Shown here piece by piece: positions 8,292-16,691 of a DNA stretch of 64,000 nt. Origin of the DNA: Pseudomonadota bacterium. Its GTDB lineage: Bacteria; Pseudomonadota; Alphaproteobacteria; Rhodobacterales; Rhodobacteraceae. The stretch lies in NCBI GenBank assembly GCA_038533575.1, contig JBCAYL010000001.1:62001-126000 (forward strand). Reading direction: 5' to 3'. Each line of letters starts with the position of its first letter. Position 1 is the stretch's first letter. The position numbers and the translations under genes were made by a program. Below the pieces are notes generated by a model. The model was not told where the DNA came from and ran no database searches. It saw only the letters and a program-made list of their open reading frames with translations.

Positions 8292-9473
8292 ATGGCCCGC
8301 CAAGACTATATCTTCACCTCCGAATCCGTATCGGAGGGTCACCCCGACAAGGTCTGCGACCGGATCTCCGACGCCGTGCTCGACGCCTTTTTGGCCGAGG
8401 AGCCCGAGGCGCGCGTGGCGTGCGAGACCTTCGCCACCACGGGTATGGTCGTCATCGGCGGCGAGGTGGGGCTCTCGGATGCCGAGCAGCTCAAGAAATA
8501 CATGGGCTCGATCACCGAGATCGCGCGCGATTGCATCCGCGACATCGGCTACGAGCAGGACCAGTTCCACTGGAATACCTGCCGCGTGATGAACTTCCTG
8601 CACGAGCAATCGGCCCATATCGCGCAGGGCGTGAACGCCTCCGGCAACAAGGACGAGGGCGCGGGCGACCAGGGGATCATGTTCGGCTATGCCTGCAAGG
8701 AGACGCCCGAGCTCATGCCCGCGCCGATCCACTATGCCCACCAGATACTGAAGCGCCTGGCGGAGGTGCGGAAATCCGGTGCCGAGCCGCTCCTGCGGCC
8801 CGACGCCAAAAGCCAGCTTTCGGTGCGTTACGAGGACGGCATGCCAGTGGAAGTGACCTCCGTCGTCCTCTCCACCCAGCACGCAGACGAGCGTCAGAGC
8901 TCCGATGACATCCGCGCCATCGTGGAGCCCTACATTCGCGAGGTGCTCCCCTCTGACTGGCTCTCGGACAAGACGGAATGGTGGGTGAACCCCACCGGCA
9001 CCTTCGTCATCGGCGGCCCCGATGGCGACGCGGGCCTTACGGGCCGCAAGATCATCGTCGATACCTATGGCGGCGCGGCCCCCCATGGCGGCGGCGCGTT
9101 TTCCGGCAAGGACCCAACCAAGGTGGACCGCTCCGCCGCCTACGCGGCGCGCTACCTCGCCAAGAACGTGGTGGCCGCGGGCCTCGCCGAGCGCTGCACC
9201 TTGCAGCTCTCCTACGCGATCGGCGTCTCGAAGCCGCTCTCGATCTACGTGAACACCCACGACACGGGCGAGGCTGACGAGGTCGCCATCGAGCGCGCGG
9301 TCGCGAAGGTCATGGACCTCACCCCGCGCGGCATCCGAACCCATCTTGGCCTCAACAGGCCGATCTACCAGCGCACAGCAGCCTATGGGCATTTCGGGCG
9401 CGCGCCGGAGGACGATGGCGGGTTCTCCTGGGAGCGCACGGATCTCGCGGACGCGCTACAGAAGGCCGTCTGA
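8292..9473 (+). CDS. metK: S-adenosylmethionine synthetase
   Basis: MetK makes SAM from methionine and ATP in the cytoplasm. The 393-residue product starts [20 protein letters not shown] and holds the usual motifs: GHPDK (ATP-binding His), [17 protein letters not shown], and [16 protein letters not shown]. The frame is open 66 bases further upstream, but that part is the riboswitch, and the ATG at 8292 sits 7 bases after GGAG. The gene is therefore expected to be controlled by its own product through the upstream RNA. trmB, a SAM-dependent methyltransferase, follows. Confidence 0.97.
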   Translation: MARQDYIFTSESVSEGHPDKVCDRISDAVLDAFLAEEPEARVACETFATTGMVVIGGEVGLSDAEQLKKYMGSITEIARDCIRDIGYEQDQFHWNTCRVMNFLHEQSAHIAQGVNASGNKDEGAGDQGIMFGYACKETPELMPAPIHYAHQILKRLAEVRKSGAEPLLRPDAKSQLSVRYEDGMPVEVTSVVLSTQHADERQSSDDIRAIVEPYIREVLPSDWLSDKTEWWVNPTGTFVIGGPDGDAGLTGRKIIVDTYGGAAPHGGGAFSGKDPTKVDRSAAYAARYLAKNVVAAGLAERCTLQLSYAIGVSKPLSIYVNTHDTGEADEVAIERAVAKVMDLTPRGIRTHLGLNRPIYQRTAAYGHFGRAPEDDGGFSWERTDLADALQKAV

Positions 9474-9488
9474 GCCTCATGACAGGAG

Positions 9489-9509
9489 GTCCCGGATCAC
9501 GTCCGGGAC
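9489..9509. repeat. Short hairpin repeat (copy 1 of the GGAGGTCCCGGATCA repeat)
   Basis: GTCCCGGA and TCCGGGAC form 8-bp perfect arms around a 5-base loop, between metK and trmB. The 15 bases GGAGGTCCCGGATCA at 9485-9499 recur at 58915-58929, also in a hairpin in a short gap. There is no U-tract, so it is not a standard terminator. Such CCCGGATC hairpins are, from memory, dispersed in many alphaproteobacterial genomes. Confidence 0.55.
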
Positions 9510-9518
9510 GGGACGCGC

Positions 9519-10229
9519 ATGACCGACCGGAAGCACCCGAAGGCCCCGTGGCGCAACTTCTACGGGCGCACCAAGGGCAAGACGCTCAAGCCCGCACAGG
9601 AACGCGACCTGGCCGAGCTCCTGCCGCGCTGCGCGCTGCCGGGTGTGTCGTGGTCCGACAATCCCGGGCGCGCGCCGCTTGATCTCGCGCGCTTCGACGG
9701 GCGCGCGCTCTGGCTGGAAGTGGGCTTCGGGGGCGGTGAGCATCTCGCGGCGCAGGCGGCCGTCCATCCGGACGTGGCCTTCATCGGCTGCGAGCCCTTC
9801 GTCAACGGGGTGGCCATGCTCCTCGGCAAGATCCGGCGGGAGGGGCTTCAGAACGTCTGGGTCCATCCCGGCGATGCCCGTGATCTCTTCGATGTGCTGC
9901 CGGAGGCGAGCCTTTCGAAGGCTTTCCTGCTCTACCCGGATCCCTGGCCGAAAACGCGCCATCATCGGCGGCGCTTTGTGACGGCCGAGCATCTCGAGCC
10001 GCTCGCACAGGCCCTAAAGCCTGGCGCGGCGTTCCGCGTGGCCACCGACATCCCCGATTACGTGCGCCAGACCCTCGAAGAGGTGCCCCGCGCGGGCTTT
10101 GACTGGACCGCGGACTGCGCTGCCGACTGGCGCTCGCCCTGGGACGATTGGCACCGTACACGCTACGAGGCGAAGGCCATCCGCGAGGGCCGGGTGCCCC
10201 ATTACCTGAGCTTCACGCGGGCCGGGTAG
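9519..10229 (+). CDS. trmB: tRNA (guanine-N7-)-methyltransferase TrmB
   Basis: TrmB methylates G46 of tRNA using SAM. The 236-residue product has the SAM-binding start LWLEVGFGGGEHL, the motif IGCEPFVNGVAMLL and the family signature LLYPDPWPKTRHHRRRFV. Length is normal. The ATG at 9519 follows a hairpin repeat; no clear Shine-Dalgarno is present, and the nearest purine run is GGGACGGGA about 5-10 bases upstream. The position after metK makes functional sense (methyl donor and user) but may be coincidental. Confidence 0.94.
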   Translation: MTDRKHPKAPWRNFYGRTKGKTLKPAQERDLAELLPRCALPGVSWSDNPGRAPLDLARFDGRALWLEVGFGGGEHLAAQAAVHPDVAFIGCEPFVNGVAMLLGKIRREGLQNVWVHPGDARDLFDVLPEASLSKAFLLYPDPWPKTRHHRRRFVTAEHLEPLAQALKPGAAFRVATDIPDYVRQTLEEVPRAGFDWTADCAADWRSPWDDWHRTRYEAKAIREGRVPHYLSFTRAG

Positions 10230-10322
10230 GGCGGGTGCCTCCCTTCGCAGCCGCGAGGAAGGCTTCCGGTAAGGGGGCTGCACTTCCTTTGAAGGTAGAG
10301 GCCGCGTCCCCGCTGTGTCTCT

Positions 10323-10358
10323 CCCAAACATCTCCTTGAGTTTGGGGGCTGCCCCCAA
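10323..10358. promoter_or_regulatory. Overlapping alternative hairpins upstream of aroA
   Basis: CCCAAAC (10323-10329) can pair with GTTTGGG (10340-10346). TTGGGGG (10342-10348), which overlaps that second arm, can pair with CCCCCAA (10352-10358). The two hairpins exclude each other, as in an attenuator or a leader switch. The second lacks a U-tract, and no leader peptide was identified. The rest of the 191-base gap between trmB and aroA shows nothing else certain. Confidence 0.35.
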
Positions 10359-10420
10359 GGTTGTGATGGACGCCGCCGGGCACCGGCGGTAGGAGCGGCG
10401 CGGGCAAGACGGAGGCAGGC

Positions 10421-11767
10421 ATGTCCGGGCACGGCAAGGCGATACCGATGACAGCGCGCGCGGCGGGGCCGCTCAAGGGCGAGGCGCAGGTCCCCGGCGA
10501 CAAGTCGATCTCTCACCGGGCGCTGATCCTGGGCGCGCTCGCGGTGGGCGAGACGCGGATCGAAGGGCTCCTCGAGGGCGATGACGTCCTCGACACCGCC
10601 CGCGCCATGGAGGCCTTCGGCGCTGAGGTCACGAACCACGGCGGCGGGCGCTGGTCCGTCCACGGCGTGGGCGTTAATGGCTTTGCGGAGCCGGACCGGG
10701 TCATCGATTGCGGCAATTCCGGCACCGGCGTGCGTCTTATCATGGGAGCCATGGCGACGTCTCCCATCACCGCCACCTTCACCGGTGACGCCTCGCTCAC
10801 GAAGCGCCCCATGGGGCGGGTGACGGACCCGCTCGCACTCTTCGGGGCCGCGTCCCATGGCCGCTCGGGCGGGCGGCTGCCGCTCACCATAGTGGGCGCG
10901 GCGGAGCCACTGCCGGTGGATTACGCCGTGCCGGTGCCCTCGGCGCAGGTGAAGTCCGCCGTCCTCCTCGCCGGGCTCGGCGCCCCGGGCCAGACGGTCG
11001 TGCGGGAGCGGGAGGCCACGCGGGATCATACCGAGCGGATGCTCGCCGGGTTCGGCGCGGAGATCACCGTGGAGGAAACGAACGAAGGCCGCGTGATCAC
11101 CCTTACGGGCCAGCCCGAGCTTCAGCCTCAGGAGATCGTCGTCCCACGGGATCCGTCTTCGGCGGCCTTTCCCGTCTGCGCCGCGCTCATCGTGCCGGGC
11201 TCGGATGTGCTCGTGCCCGGCATCGGGCTCAATCCGACGCGCGCAGGGCTCTACACGACGCTGAAGGAGATGGGCGCGGATCTCACCTACGAGAACCTGC
11301 GCGAGGAGGGGGGCGAGCCCGTGGCCGACCTGCGCGCCCGGCACTCGCCCGACATGAAGGGCATCACCGTGCCCGCCCATCGCGCGGCCTCCATGATAGA
11401 TGAATTTCCGATCCTCTCCGTCGTCGCGGCCTATGCCCACGGGCGCAGCCATTTCGAGGGCGTGGGCGAGCTTCGCGTGAAGGAGAGCGACCGAATTGCG
11501 GCCATGGTCGCCGGCCTCCGCGCAAATGGGGTGGAGGTGGAAGACACCGCCGACACCATGACCGTCCTCGGCACGGGCCGCGCGGCGGGCGGCGCGGAGG
11601 CCGCCACCCATCTCGATCACCGGATCGCCATGTCCTTCCTTATCCTTGGGATGGCCTCGGAGGCGCCGGTCTCCATCGATGACGGACAGCCCATCGCCAC
11701 CTCCTTCCCGATCTTCGAGCCGCTCATGGCCGCGCTCGGGGCCGAGATCACGCGGGACGCCGGATGA
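10421..11767 (+). CDS. aroA: 3-phosphoshikimate 1-carboxyvinyltransferase (EPSP synthase)
   Basis: AroA transfers enolpyruvate from PEP to shikimate-3-phosphate, the sixth step of the shikimate pathway. The 448-residue product carries [18 protein letters not shown], the active-site region [17 protein letters not shown] and the loop [12 protein letters not shown]. Residues in the PEP site such as the Ala in the GNSGTGVR segment suggest a class II-type enzyme, as in many alphaproteobacteria, but this is not proven here. GGAGG lies 6 bases before the ATG. The last four bases overlap cmk (ATGA), so the two are translationally coupled. Confidence 0.95.
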   Translation: MSGHGKAIPMTARAAGPLKGEAQVPGDKSISHRALILGALAVGETRIEGLLEGDDVLDTARAMEAFGAEVTNHGGGRWSVHGVGVNGFAEPDRVIDCGNSGTGVRLIMGAMATSPITATFTGDASLTKRPMGRVTDPLALFGAASHGRSGGRLPLTIVGAAEPLPVDYAVPVPSAQVKSAVLLAGLGAPGQTVVREREATRDHTERMLAGFGAEITVEETNEGRVITLTGQPELQPQEIVVPRDPSSAAFPVCAALIVPGSDVLVPGIGLNPTRAGLYTTLKEMGADLTYENLREEGGEPVADLRARHSPDMKGITVPAHRAASMIDEFPILSVVAAYAHGRSHFEGVGELRVKESDRIAAMVAGLRANGVEVEDTADTMTVLGTGRAAGGAEAATHLDHRIAMSFLILGMASEAPVSIDDGQPIATSFPIFEPLMAALGAEITRDAG

Positions 11768-12384
11768 GCTTCTGCGTGGCCATCGATGGGCCCGCGGCGG
11801 CCGGGAAAGGCACGATCGCGCGGGCGGTGGCCGCGGAATTCGGGCTGGCCCATCTCGATACCGGGCTCCTTTACCGCGCGGTGGGCGCGCGCATGCTCGC
11901 GGGCGAGGCACCCATCCCGGCTGCGCAGGCGCTCACGGCGGAGGACGTGGCCGATGAGGGCAGGCTCCGGAACGCGGACGTGGCCCAAGCCGCCTCCAAG
12001 GTCGCCGTGATCCCCGAAGTGCGCGCGGCCCTCCTAGACTTCCAGCGGGCTTTTGCCGCGCGAGCGGGCGGCGCCGTCCTCGATGGGCGCGACATCGGCA
12101 CCGTCATCTGCCCGGATGCGGCGGTGAAGTTCTTCGTGACGGCCTCCGTGGAGGCGCGGGCCGAGCGGCGCTACGCAGAACTCGTCGAGCGCGGCTTCGA
12201 GGCGGATCTCTCGGAGGTCGCCGCCGATGTGGCCGAGCGTGATGCCCGCGACCGCGGCCGCGCGGACGCACCCATGGTAGCGGCCGAGGGCGCGATCCTC
12301 CTCGATACCTCCCTCATGAGCCGAGAAGAGGCCGTGGCGGCGGCCATCGACGCTGTGCGCGCCGCGGGAGGTGTGCCGGGCTGA
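11764..12384 (+). CDS. cmk: Cytidylate kinase
   Basis: Cmk phosphorylates CMP and dCMP. The 206-residue product starts with the P-loop [17 protein letters not shown] and has [11 protein letters not shown], the [14 protein letters not shown] motif and a LID-like [13 protein letters not shown] segment. The length is typical for the short alphaproteobacterial form. In most relatives cmk is followed directly by rpsA. Here about 4.3 kb of other genes lie between them. Confidence 0.94.
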   Translation: MSFCVAIDGPAAAGKGTIARAVAAEFGLAHLDTGLLYRAVGARMLAGEAPIPAAQALTAEDVADEGRLRNADVAQAASKVAVIPEVRAALLDFQRAFAARAGGAVLDGRDIGTVICPDAAVKFFVTASVEARAERRYAELVERGFEADLSEVAADVAERDARDRGRADAPMVAAEGAILLDTSLMSREEAVAAAIDAVRAAGGVPG

Positions 12385-12463
12385 CGCCCGGCCCCCCGTT
12401 TTTCGTGCGATCGGTGCGCGATGCGCACCCTACGGATCAGAGGCGCGGTGCATGCGCGCCCGG

Positions 12464-13873
12464 TCAGTTCTCCATGAGCTCCACGCCCTCGAGGTCGAAG
12501 CCGTCGGCGACCGTGCCCCGCACGGTGAGGAAGCCCGCGCCGTCATCCTCCTGCACGGCTTCCACGCCGGTTTCGCCGTCGTCGTTGCCCTGCGCGTCCA
12601 CATCCGTGACCGAGGCGATGAGATCGCCCTCATCGGCCTCCTCGAAGACCAGACCAGGCCCGCCATTGCCAGTGACGCGGCTGGCCACGATCTCCACGAT
12701 GCCGTCGCCCGGGCCTTCCTCGGTGAACTTGATGGCGTCGTCGGTGTTGCCGTCGGCGCTGAGCGCGTTGACATAGAGCCGGATGTCGCCCGCGTCTTCC
12801 TCGTCGAAGTCTAGGCCCTCGTCGAGGTTGCCGGTGATGTCGCCTAGGATGAAGGCCGCGTGGATCGAACCCGGGCCCGCCTCGTCGATGTCGAAGCCGT
12901 CATCGAGGTCGAGGCCGAAGGCGAATTCCTCCACGGAGCCGTCGTCGTGGAGGTCAACTTCGCGCTCGATGCAGGTGTCGTCGGGGGAGCCCGTCACCGC
13001 CGGGGGCACATCGGCCTCGGCGAAGGCGCCCGCCTCGAATTCGCCTTCCGCCGGGTCGGGGAGGAAGGTGTTGAGGATGGCCGGGTCGCAGTAATTGCCG
13101 TTCGTGACAGCGTTGAGGCCCACGGCGGTCACGATGACATCGCCCTCCTGGCCCTCGTCGAGCTCGATGCCGTCGGCGCCCACATTGGTGAATGTGGAGT
13201 TCGCCGCGGTGAAGAGGATCGAGCCCGCGCCGCGTTCGTCCACGCGCAGGCCGTCGGCGTCGAAGGCGCCGGTGCCCGCGGCATCCACGGTGACGCCCGC
13301 GATGGCCAAAGAGATCGAGGCCGCCGAGCCTTCGCCCGCGCCGCCGCCGCCCCCGCCGCAGGCATCCGCGAGGCTGCAATCAGAGACGTGGATGCCGTGA
13401 TTGGCGACGCCCGCGACGCTCACATCCGTGAGCGAGACGGAGACGGTGCCCGTGGCGTCCTCGGGAACGCGCACGAAGAGGCCCTTGCCCGCGGGGCCGT
13501 CCATGTCGCCGCGGTTCTCGATGGAGAAGCCGCCGGGGCCAACGAGTGCGAGACCCGTAATGGTGACGTCCGCCCCCTCCGTGATGGCGAGGATGTCGGC
13601 ATTGGCGGACATGGTGATCGTGTTCCCGCCGCCCACGATGGTGAGCGGGTCGGTGCCGGAATAGGTGAGCGTGGTATCGCTTGCCACGGGCCCCGTGACG
13701 ATGACGGTGCCGCCCGCGTCGAGCGCAGCCTGCAGGTCGGCCGCGTCCATGGCATGGCCACCCGCGGAGGCGACGGAGGCGGCCAGCGCCAGGGCCGAGA
13801 CGCTCGCGGACAGATGGCGTGGCAGATGCGCGGACGGGCGGCCCGTCAGATGCATTGTCAGGATGCGGTGCAT
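12464..13873 (-). CDS. Secreted acidic right-handed beta-helix repeat protein
   Basis: This exported protein of 469 residues has a signal sequence (about residues 20-42, LSASVSALALAASVASAGGHA) after a basic N-terminus. Residues 45-110 look like the capping and first turns of a pectate-lyase-type parallel beta-helix (LQAALDAGGTVIVTG, LTIVGGGNTITM, VTITGLALVGPGGFSI). At least eight later coils follow a pattern of a small-residue strand, then N-x-(A/G)-D-G-(I/L), then an acidic turn such as DEGQEGD, DEAGPGS or DEEDAGD. The mature part is strongly acidic. A Gly-rich insert and four cysteines are present. AGAGGAAG precedes the ATG on the minus strand. No catalytic residues of a known lyase are evident; a surface or extracellular role, perhaps ion-binding, is inferred. 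Confidence 0.75.
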   Translation of the reverse strand: MHRILTMHLTGRPSAHLPRHLSASVSALALAASVASAGGHAMDAADLQAALDAGGTVIVTGPVASDTTLTYSGTDPLTIVGGGNTITMSANADILAITEGADVTITGLALVGPGGFSIENRGDMDGPAGKGLFVRVPEDATGTVSVSLTDVSVAGVANHGIHVSDCSLADACGGGGGGAGEGSAASISLAIAGVTVDAAGTGAFDADGLRVDERGAGSILFTAANSTFTNVGADGIELDEGQEGDVIVTAVGLNAVTNGNYCDPAILNTFLPDPAEGEFEAGAFAEADVPPAVTGSPDDTCIEREVDLHDDGSVEEFAFGLDLDDGFDIDEAGPGSIHAAFILGDITGNLDEGLDFDEEDAGDIRLYVNALSADGNTDDAIKFTEEGPGDGIVEIVASRVTGNGGPGLVFEEADEGDLIASVTDVDAQGNDDGETGVEAVQEDDGAGFLTVRGTVADGFDLEGVELMEN

Positions 13874-13965
13874 GTGGTGTCTTCCTCTTCGACTGGGTGC
13901 GGACCGCAGCCGTGCCTAGGCGCGCAATGTGACGGTTCGGTGACAAGGCATGAGGAGTGACAGGC

Positions 13966-14952
13966 ATGGAGATGCGGACAATCGGCGGGCGCGAGGTGAG
14001 CGTCCTCGGCGTGGGCGGCATGTCGTTCTGCGACTTCTACGGGGCGACGGACGAGGCCGAGAGCCACGCCGTCCTCGATGCGGCGCGCGACGCGGGCGTC
14101 ACCCATATCGACACCGCTAATGTCTATGGCGCGGGCAAGAGCGAGAGCGCCATCGGCTCCTGGCTCGCCTCGCGCGGGGGGCGTGACGGGCTCTTCATCG
14201 CCACGAAGGCCGGCATCGCGCGGGGCATCGGGGCCGCCGCGGGCAACTTCAACAACGACGCGGCCTATCTCGAGGCGGAGCTCGACGGGTCGCTGAAGCG
14301 GCTCGGGGTCGACCATGTCGACCTGTTCTACATCCATCGCCGCGACCAGAGCATCCCCATCGAGGCGGTGACCTCCGCGCTGGCGCGTCTCGTGGAAAAG
14401 GGCAAGACGCGCGCGTTCGGGTTCTCCGAGATCTCGCCCGCCAGCTTGCGGCGCGCCGCTGCGGTGGCCCCCGTGGCCGCGGTCCAATCGGAATATTCGC
14501 TCCAGACCCGGCAGCCGGAGCTCGGGCTCCTCCAGGCCTGCGAGGAGCTGGGGACGACGCTCGTGGCCTTCTCGCCCGTGGGGCGGGGGATGCTGACGGA
14601 CTTGCCGCCGGATGCGGGGAAGTACGCGGACCAGCCGTGGATGTCGGCAAACCCGCGCTTCGTGGAACCCAACCTCAGCGCCAATCTCGCGGCCACCGAG
14701 CCCCTGAGGGAGCTTGCGCGAAGTCTCGATGTGCCCACAGCGGCGCTGGCGTTGCGCTGGGTCTATGACCAGGCCAGCCACATCGTGGCGATCCCTGGCA
14801 CGCGGAGCGCGGCTCGTTTTGCAGAGTACCTCTCCGCCGAGCGCATCCCGGCGGCGGCGATGGAGGAGGTGGCGCGGCTCTTGCCGCCGGGCTGGGCCCA
14901 CGGGGATCGCTATTCCGATGCGCAATGGGCCGGGCCTGAGAATTATTGCTGA
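13966..14952 (+). CDS. Aldo/keto reductase
   Basis: This NADPH-dependent oxidoreductase of 328 residues belongs to the AKR superfamily. The catalytic set is visible: Asp and Tyr in HIDTANVYGAGKSE, Lys in FIATKAG and His in LFYIHRRD. The nucleotide-binding C-terminal region includes VAIPGTRSAARFAEYL. The start at 13966 is preferred over a GTG at 13957, because GAGGAG ends 8 bases before it. It is divergent from the beta-helix gene and lies in the segment that interrupts cmk-rpsA. The substrate is unknown. Confidence 0.85.
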   Translation: MEMRTIGGREVSVLGVGGMSFCDFYGATDEAESHAVLDAARDAGVTHIDTANVYGAGKSESAIGSWLASRGGRDGLFIATKAGIARGIGAAAGNFNNDAAYLEAELDGSLKRLGVDHVDLFYIHRRDQSIPIEAVTSALARLVEKGKTRAFGFSEISPASLRRAAAVAPVAAVQSEYSLQTRQPELGLLQACEELGTTLVAFSPVGRGMLTDLPPDAGKYADQPWMSANPRFVEPNLSANLAATEPLRELARSLDVPTAALALRWVYDQASHIVAIPGTRSAARFAEYLSAERIPAAAMEEVARLLPPGWAHGDRYSDAQWAGPENYC

Positions 14953-15072
14953 TCCGACGCGCTTGTAGCCAGAACGGCGAGGGCACGTAACCGCGTCCTT
15001 GGAGTGCCGCTGCCGCGCGGCACCCTGGGCAGCCGCCGGTTGCAGCCAGGCGCGGCCATGGCAATATGCGCC

Positions 15073-16296
15073 ATGCCCGACACGTCCCCCTCCCGCATCG
15101 AGCCCGTTGTCACTTGCCCCAACTGCGCCCATGAGATCGAGCTGACCGAGTCGCTCGCAGGGCCGCTTCTGGCGGATCTCAAGCGCGCCCATGCCGCCGA
15201 TCTCGCCCGCCAGAAGGCGGCGCTCGAGGCCGGTGCGCGGGAGGCAGCGCGCGCCGAGCAGGCCGAGGCGCTCGCGCGGATGCAGGCCGAGCAGGAGGCC
15301 AAGCTGCAAGAGGCCGCCGAGGCGCTCGCCGCGCAGAAGGCGCGCGCCGATGTGGCCGATGCGCGGCTCGCTACGGCACGGGAGGCCGAGAAGGCCGCGC
15401 TTGCCAAGGAGCGCGCGCTTGAGGAGCGCGCCGCAGAAATCGAGCTCGAGGCGCAGCGGCAGGTGGCCGCGGAGCGCAAGGCGCAGGAAGAGCGGCTCCG
15501 CCATCAGATCACAGCGCAACTTGCCGAAGCCCAGGCGGGACGGGACGAGGAAGCGGCGCTCGTCCTGCGCCAGAAGGACGAGCAGATGGAAACGCTCAAG
15601 CGCCAGATCGAGGTGTTGAAGCAGAAATCAGAGAAAGGCTCACAGCAACTCCAGGGCGAGGCGCTCGAGGTTGAGCTGGAAACTCGGCTTGGCCAGGCCT
15701 TCCCGATGGACCGGATCACACCCGTGGGAAAAGGCATGCGCGGGGCGGATTGTCTGCAGACGGTGCCCGGCGCGGGCGCGATCATCTGGGAGACGAAGCG
15801 CGCACAGAACTGGTCGAAGGACTGGCCGGCGAAGTTGAAGGACGATCAACGCCGGGAAGGCGCGGAAGCGGCTGTGCTCGTCAGCATGGTGCTGCCCGAG
15901 GGCGTGGAGACGTTCGGCGAGCACGAGGGCGTCTGGGTGACGCTGCCACGCTACGCCGTGGCTCTCGCCTCGGTCCTGCGGCAGGGGCTCGTGGCCACCG
16001 CCCAGGCGGAGCGCCGCAAGGAGGGGCAGGCGGAGAAGACGGAGCTTCTCTACGACTACCTGACCGGCACGGGCTTTCGGCAGCGGGTGGAGGCGCTGGC
16101 CGAGACCTACGACGCCATGCGGCGTACCCTCGACCAGGAGCGGCGCGCGATGATGAAGCACTGGGCGGCGCGCGACCAGCAGATCATGCGGATGATGGAC
16201 GCCACTGCGGGCATGTACGGAGATATCCAGGGCATCGCCGGTGCCTCCCTCCCGGGGATCGACGCGCTCGAGCTGCCCGGGCCGGGGGAGGACTGA
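15073..16296 (+). CDS. DUF2130 domain-containing protein
   Basis: This protein of about 407 residues has a short N-terminal CPNCAHEIEL motif that could hold zinc with other ligands. A long Ala/Glu/Arg-rich coiled coil follows (about residues 25-195). The DUF2130 domain then starts near LEVELETRLGQAFPMDRITPVGKGMRGADC and includes IIWETKRAQNWSKDWPAKLKDDQR. That conserved region resembles restriction-type or nuclease-like folds, but activity has not been shown to my knowledge. The frame opens at a GTG at 15004; ATGs at 15058 and 15073 are the better starts. Neither has a clear Shine-Dalgarno. The paired palindromes follow the stop. Confidence 0.8.
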   Translation: MPDTSPSRIEPVVTCPNCAHEIELTESLAGPLLADLKRAHAADLARQKAALEAGAREAARAEQAEALARMQAEQEAKLQEAAEALAAQKARADVADARLATAREAEKAALAKERALEERAAEIELEAQRQVAAERKAQEERLRHQITAQLAEAQAGRDEEAALVLRQKDEQMETLKRQIEVLKQKSEKGSQQLQGEALEVELETRLGQAFPMDRITPVGKGMRGADCLQTVPGAGAIIWETKRAQNWSKDWPAKLKDDQRREGAEAAVLVSMVLPEGVETFGEHEGVWVTLPRYAVALASVLRQGLVATAQAERRKEGQAEKTELLYDYLTGTGFRQRVEALAETYDAMRRTLDQERRAMMKHWAARDQQIMRMMDATAGMYGDIQGIAGASLPGIDALELPGPGED

Positions 16297-16310
16297 CGGC
16301 CACGCGCGCG

Positions 16311-16457
16311 AAGGCTTTTCGAAAAGCCTTTCAAATTCCTTCGAAGGAATTTTTCGCCGGTGGCCCCCTTCGGAACGACGGCCCTGGCGCGACGCCCTTG
16401 GCCGCCTGCGCCCAAGACTTTTCGAAAAGTCTTCGCAAAATCCTTTGAAAGGATTTT
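16311..16457. repeat. Two paired-palindrome repeat units (DUF2130-rpsA gap)
   Basis: Four near-perfect palindromes lie in one gap: AAGGCTTTTCGAAAAGCCTT at 16311-16330, AAATTCCTTCGAAGGAATTT at 16333-16352, AAGACTTTTCGAAAAGTCTT at 16414-16433, and a 21-base one centred on CCTTTGAAAGG at 16437-16457. They form two direct copies of a pair: one AAG..TTTTCGAAAA palindrome and one AAAnTCCTT..AAGGAnTTT palindrome, 2-3 bases apart. Related pairs occur at 20197-20243, 20415-20461 and 56316-56360. The remaining 16458-16691 gap holds the presumed rpsA promoter and leader but no recognised motif. Confidence 0.85.
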
Positions 16458-16691
16458 GGTCTGCGCCGCAGGCTCTCGCACAAACCCACGCAAGGGCTTG
16501 CCAGCCGCTGATCCACGGCCTATAGCGCTCCCGTCAAAAGCGGCGGGACAGCCGCGGACCAATAACCTAGAGCAGGGTCGGTCTTCCGACCCTTTCTTAT
16601 TTGGTCCCGTCGTTCTGCCAAGACCCACCATAGACCGGCGGACCCAACCGCTCGGCCAGTGAAAACCAAACGAATAGGACACACGCGCCGC

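Noticed and set aside
12860-13960. A 366-codon plus-strand open frame
   Set aside because: It is the antisense of the beta-helix gene, which has a signal sequence, repeated coils and a good ribosome site.
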